A stretch of 18,753 nt of DNA from JBDHUX01 sp039809405 (GTDB lineage Bacteria > Patescibacteriota > Gracilibacteria > Absconditabacterales > Absconditicoccaceae), in assembly GCA_039809405.1 (NCBI GenBank), contig JBDHUX010000008.1:1-18753 (forward strand). Direction: 5' to 3'. The notes under the pieces are model-generated. The model did not search any database. It was not told where the DNA came from and worked only from the letters and a program-made list of their open reading frames with translations. The position numbers were made by a program, and so were the translations under genes. Below, piece by piece: positions 17,656 to 18,753 of this stretch; position 1 is the first letter of the stretch; each line of letters begins with the position of its first letter.

Positions 17656-18249
17656 ATGAAGCTAAATAAATTATCAAATGATTGATCAAGTGAAAATTGA
17701 TTGCAAAAAGATAATGAATTATCATTGTCTATAGCAGATGCATTGGATAACATAGACAAAGATCAACAAGAATTGCTATGATACGCAAAGGAATTAGCTC
17801 TTACAAGCTATTATGCTTTCAAGGATTGTGTGTCTTGAGAAAAAAATACAGATGGTTTCAGAGATAGAAATAAAAAAGCAAAAGATAACTTCCTCAGACT
17901 ATTTGAAAAAAAATATGGTAAAGCAGTCCTAACTACAGACGATGGACAGGTTTTGAAACTTGAAGATAGTGGTGTTAAATTTACATCCAATAGTAATATA
18001 TATGATCTATATTTTGTATTGGATGATAAATACCAACCTTACGATAAATATTATACTTTCAAAAGTTGATGAAGATCTACTCCTATATATCAAGAGTATA
18101 TCATACACCATCCATGATATGTAGATGGTATGAACACCCAGTTTAAATTTGATAAAAAAAGTAGAAAGCTACTTGAAGAGATGTTATCTTATAATAATAA
18201 CTCTACTTTATTTCAAAACTATCGGATATCTACTTATGACGATAAGTAG
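17656..18249 (+). CDS. Unknown protein, paralogue 2 of a duplicated pair
   Basis: A 197-residue protein closely similar to that at 10720-11319, with the same UGA glycine sites and the same end (QNY-x-ISTYDDK, where x is encoded by CGG and may be Trp). The diverged part is the first 35 residues (MKLNKLSNDGSSENGLQKDN) and a short loop near residue 117. No family recognised; no signal peptide or membrane segment. Conserved Tyr/Asp-rich core (NIYDLYFVL, YDKYYTFKSGG, HHPGYVDGMN) suggests a small globular domain. It stands behind the AbiE pair within a segment bracketed by 29-bp direct repeats, with its own promoter and terminator. Confidence 0.8.
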
Positions 18250-18281
18250 ATTGGTTGTACAATATAACTTCTTAAATTTTT

Positions 18282-18312
18282 ACTCTTCCGTTCATAAGCG
18301 AGAGAGTTTTTT
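18282..18312 (+). terminator. Terminator of paralogue 2
   Basis: ACTCTTCCG (18282-18290) opposite CGAGAGAGT (18299-18307), imperfect in the middle, followed by six T. The right arm and T-run resemble the AbiE terminator. Confidence 0.65.
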
Positions 18313-18317
18313 CTTTG

Positions 18318-18346
18318 CAAAATCAGTTTATTTTTATATCATCATA
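18318..18346 (+). repeat. 29-bp direct repeat, right copy
   Basis: Identical to 15926-15954; begins just after the terminator of paralogue 2 and 50 bases before dus. Confidence 0.8.
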
Positions 18347-18395
18347 TCGTATTATAGAATTCAAATATATTTAAAACAAATACTTGAAATAAACA

Positions 18396-18753
18396 ATGAT
18401 AGTGGCACTTGCTCCGATGGATGGGATTACGAACAATGCATATAGGATCGTATGCAAAGATATCCGAGATAGTTACTACAACCAAGGAAAAATAGCAATC
18501 CAAGATAAAGTAGACGGATTGGATTTTTTTATGTTTACGGAGTTTATGTCTGCAGATGGTTATGTACATCAACCAGCTAGGTTGACCAAACATCTTGTAA
18601 AAAGCGGTAATCAGTCACCTATCGTAGCTCAGATATATTGATGAGATAAAAATGCACTTATACAGACGGCTATAGACATAGATAACAAGTACGATTTTGA
18701 TGGGATAGAGCTAAATATCGGCTGTCCTAGTCCTAGAATTATGGCTTGTGAAG
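18396..18753 (+). CDS. tRNA-dihydrouridine synthase, N-terminal part (runs off the window)
   Basis: The first 119 residues of a Dus protein, an FMN enzyme that reduces uridine to dihydrouridine in the tRNA D-loop. Seen: ALAPMDGITNNAYRIVC at the very start (the LAPM.G.T...FR motif), MFTEFMSADGYV, QSPIVAQIYGGDKNA (the P...Q..G.DP motif, both Gly UGA), and FDGIELNIGCPSPRIMACE (the D.IDIN.GCPSPK motif). The catalytic Cys lies beyond the right edge. The DusA/B/C subtype cannot be told. Start ATG 18396 is only a few residues before the first motif, as usual. Confidence 0.92.

Noticed and set aside
1..18753. CRISPR array, rRNA genes, riboswitches, prophage structural cluster
   Set aside because: No regularly spaced repeats, no rRNA-like sequence, no recognisable riboswitch core; the only phage-like trait is in the single giant protein.

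Overview
The window is AT-rich bacterial DNA that uses a non-standard genetic code. UGA falls at invariant glycines all through recognisable proteins (FAD-binding and SGGGRC-type motifs of the HI0933-family flavoprotein, FGHD of the DUF488 protein), so UGA is glycine. That is genetic code 25, known from Candidatus Absconditabacteria (SR1) and Gracilibacteria (BD1-5). In addition CGA falls at conserved tryptophans (three in the DUF488 protein, two in the REP-associated transposase, one in AbiEi), so CGA, and perhaps CGG, reads as tryptophan here. From memory this has been predicted computationally for Absconditabacterales, which points to that order. Read with the standard code every gene looks shattered. 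All coordinates below assume UGA = Gly; stops are TAA and TAG only. Genes mostly lack clear Shine-Dalgarno sequences.

Left part (1-5998): the tail of an unidentified gene; an intact REP-associated tyrosine transposase (RayT) whose own coding sequence contains REP-like palindromes and which sits between short direct repeats; then a minus-strand group of four genes (flavodoxin-fold protein, DUF488 protein, a frameshifted MgtE-type transporter domain, HI0933-family FAD protein); then, divergently, a VIT1/CCC1-family metal transporter and a DUF2461 protein.

Middle (6042-10141): a 543-residue unknown protein, convergent with RNase III (rnc), which follows a tRNA-Thr(GGU) on the minus strand. A 795-base stretch without a protein gene (8582-9376) holds the tRNA promoter, a 12-bp inverted repeat, and two tandem promoter-terminator units that look like small RNA genes. 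A SIMPL-domain (DUF541) membrane-anchored protein follows.

Right part (10213-18753) looks accessory: a 74-residue unknown; a roughly 199-residue unknown protein with a close paralogue 7 kb downstream; a very large reading frame (1,470 codons, cut by one in-frame TAA) that ends in an ADP-ribosyltransferase-like domain and carries an HD-like domain and glycine-rich hydrophobic stretches, resembling phage/plasmid polyvalent or toxin-delivery proteins; and an AbiEi/AbiEii type IV toxin-antitoxin pair. The AbiE pair plus the second paralogue is bracketed by perfect 29-bp direct repeats. The window ends inside a tRNA-dihydrouridine synthase gene. The best candidates for something undescribed are the large HD/ART protein with its paired small paralogues, the tandem small RNA units, and the RayT gene built partly from its own REP sequences.
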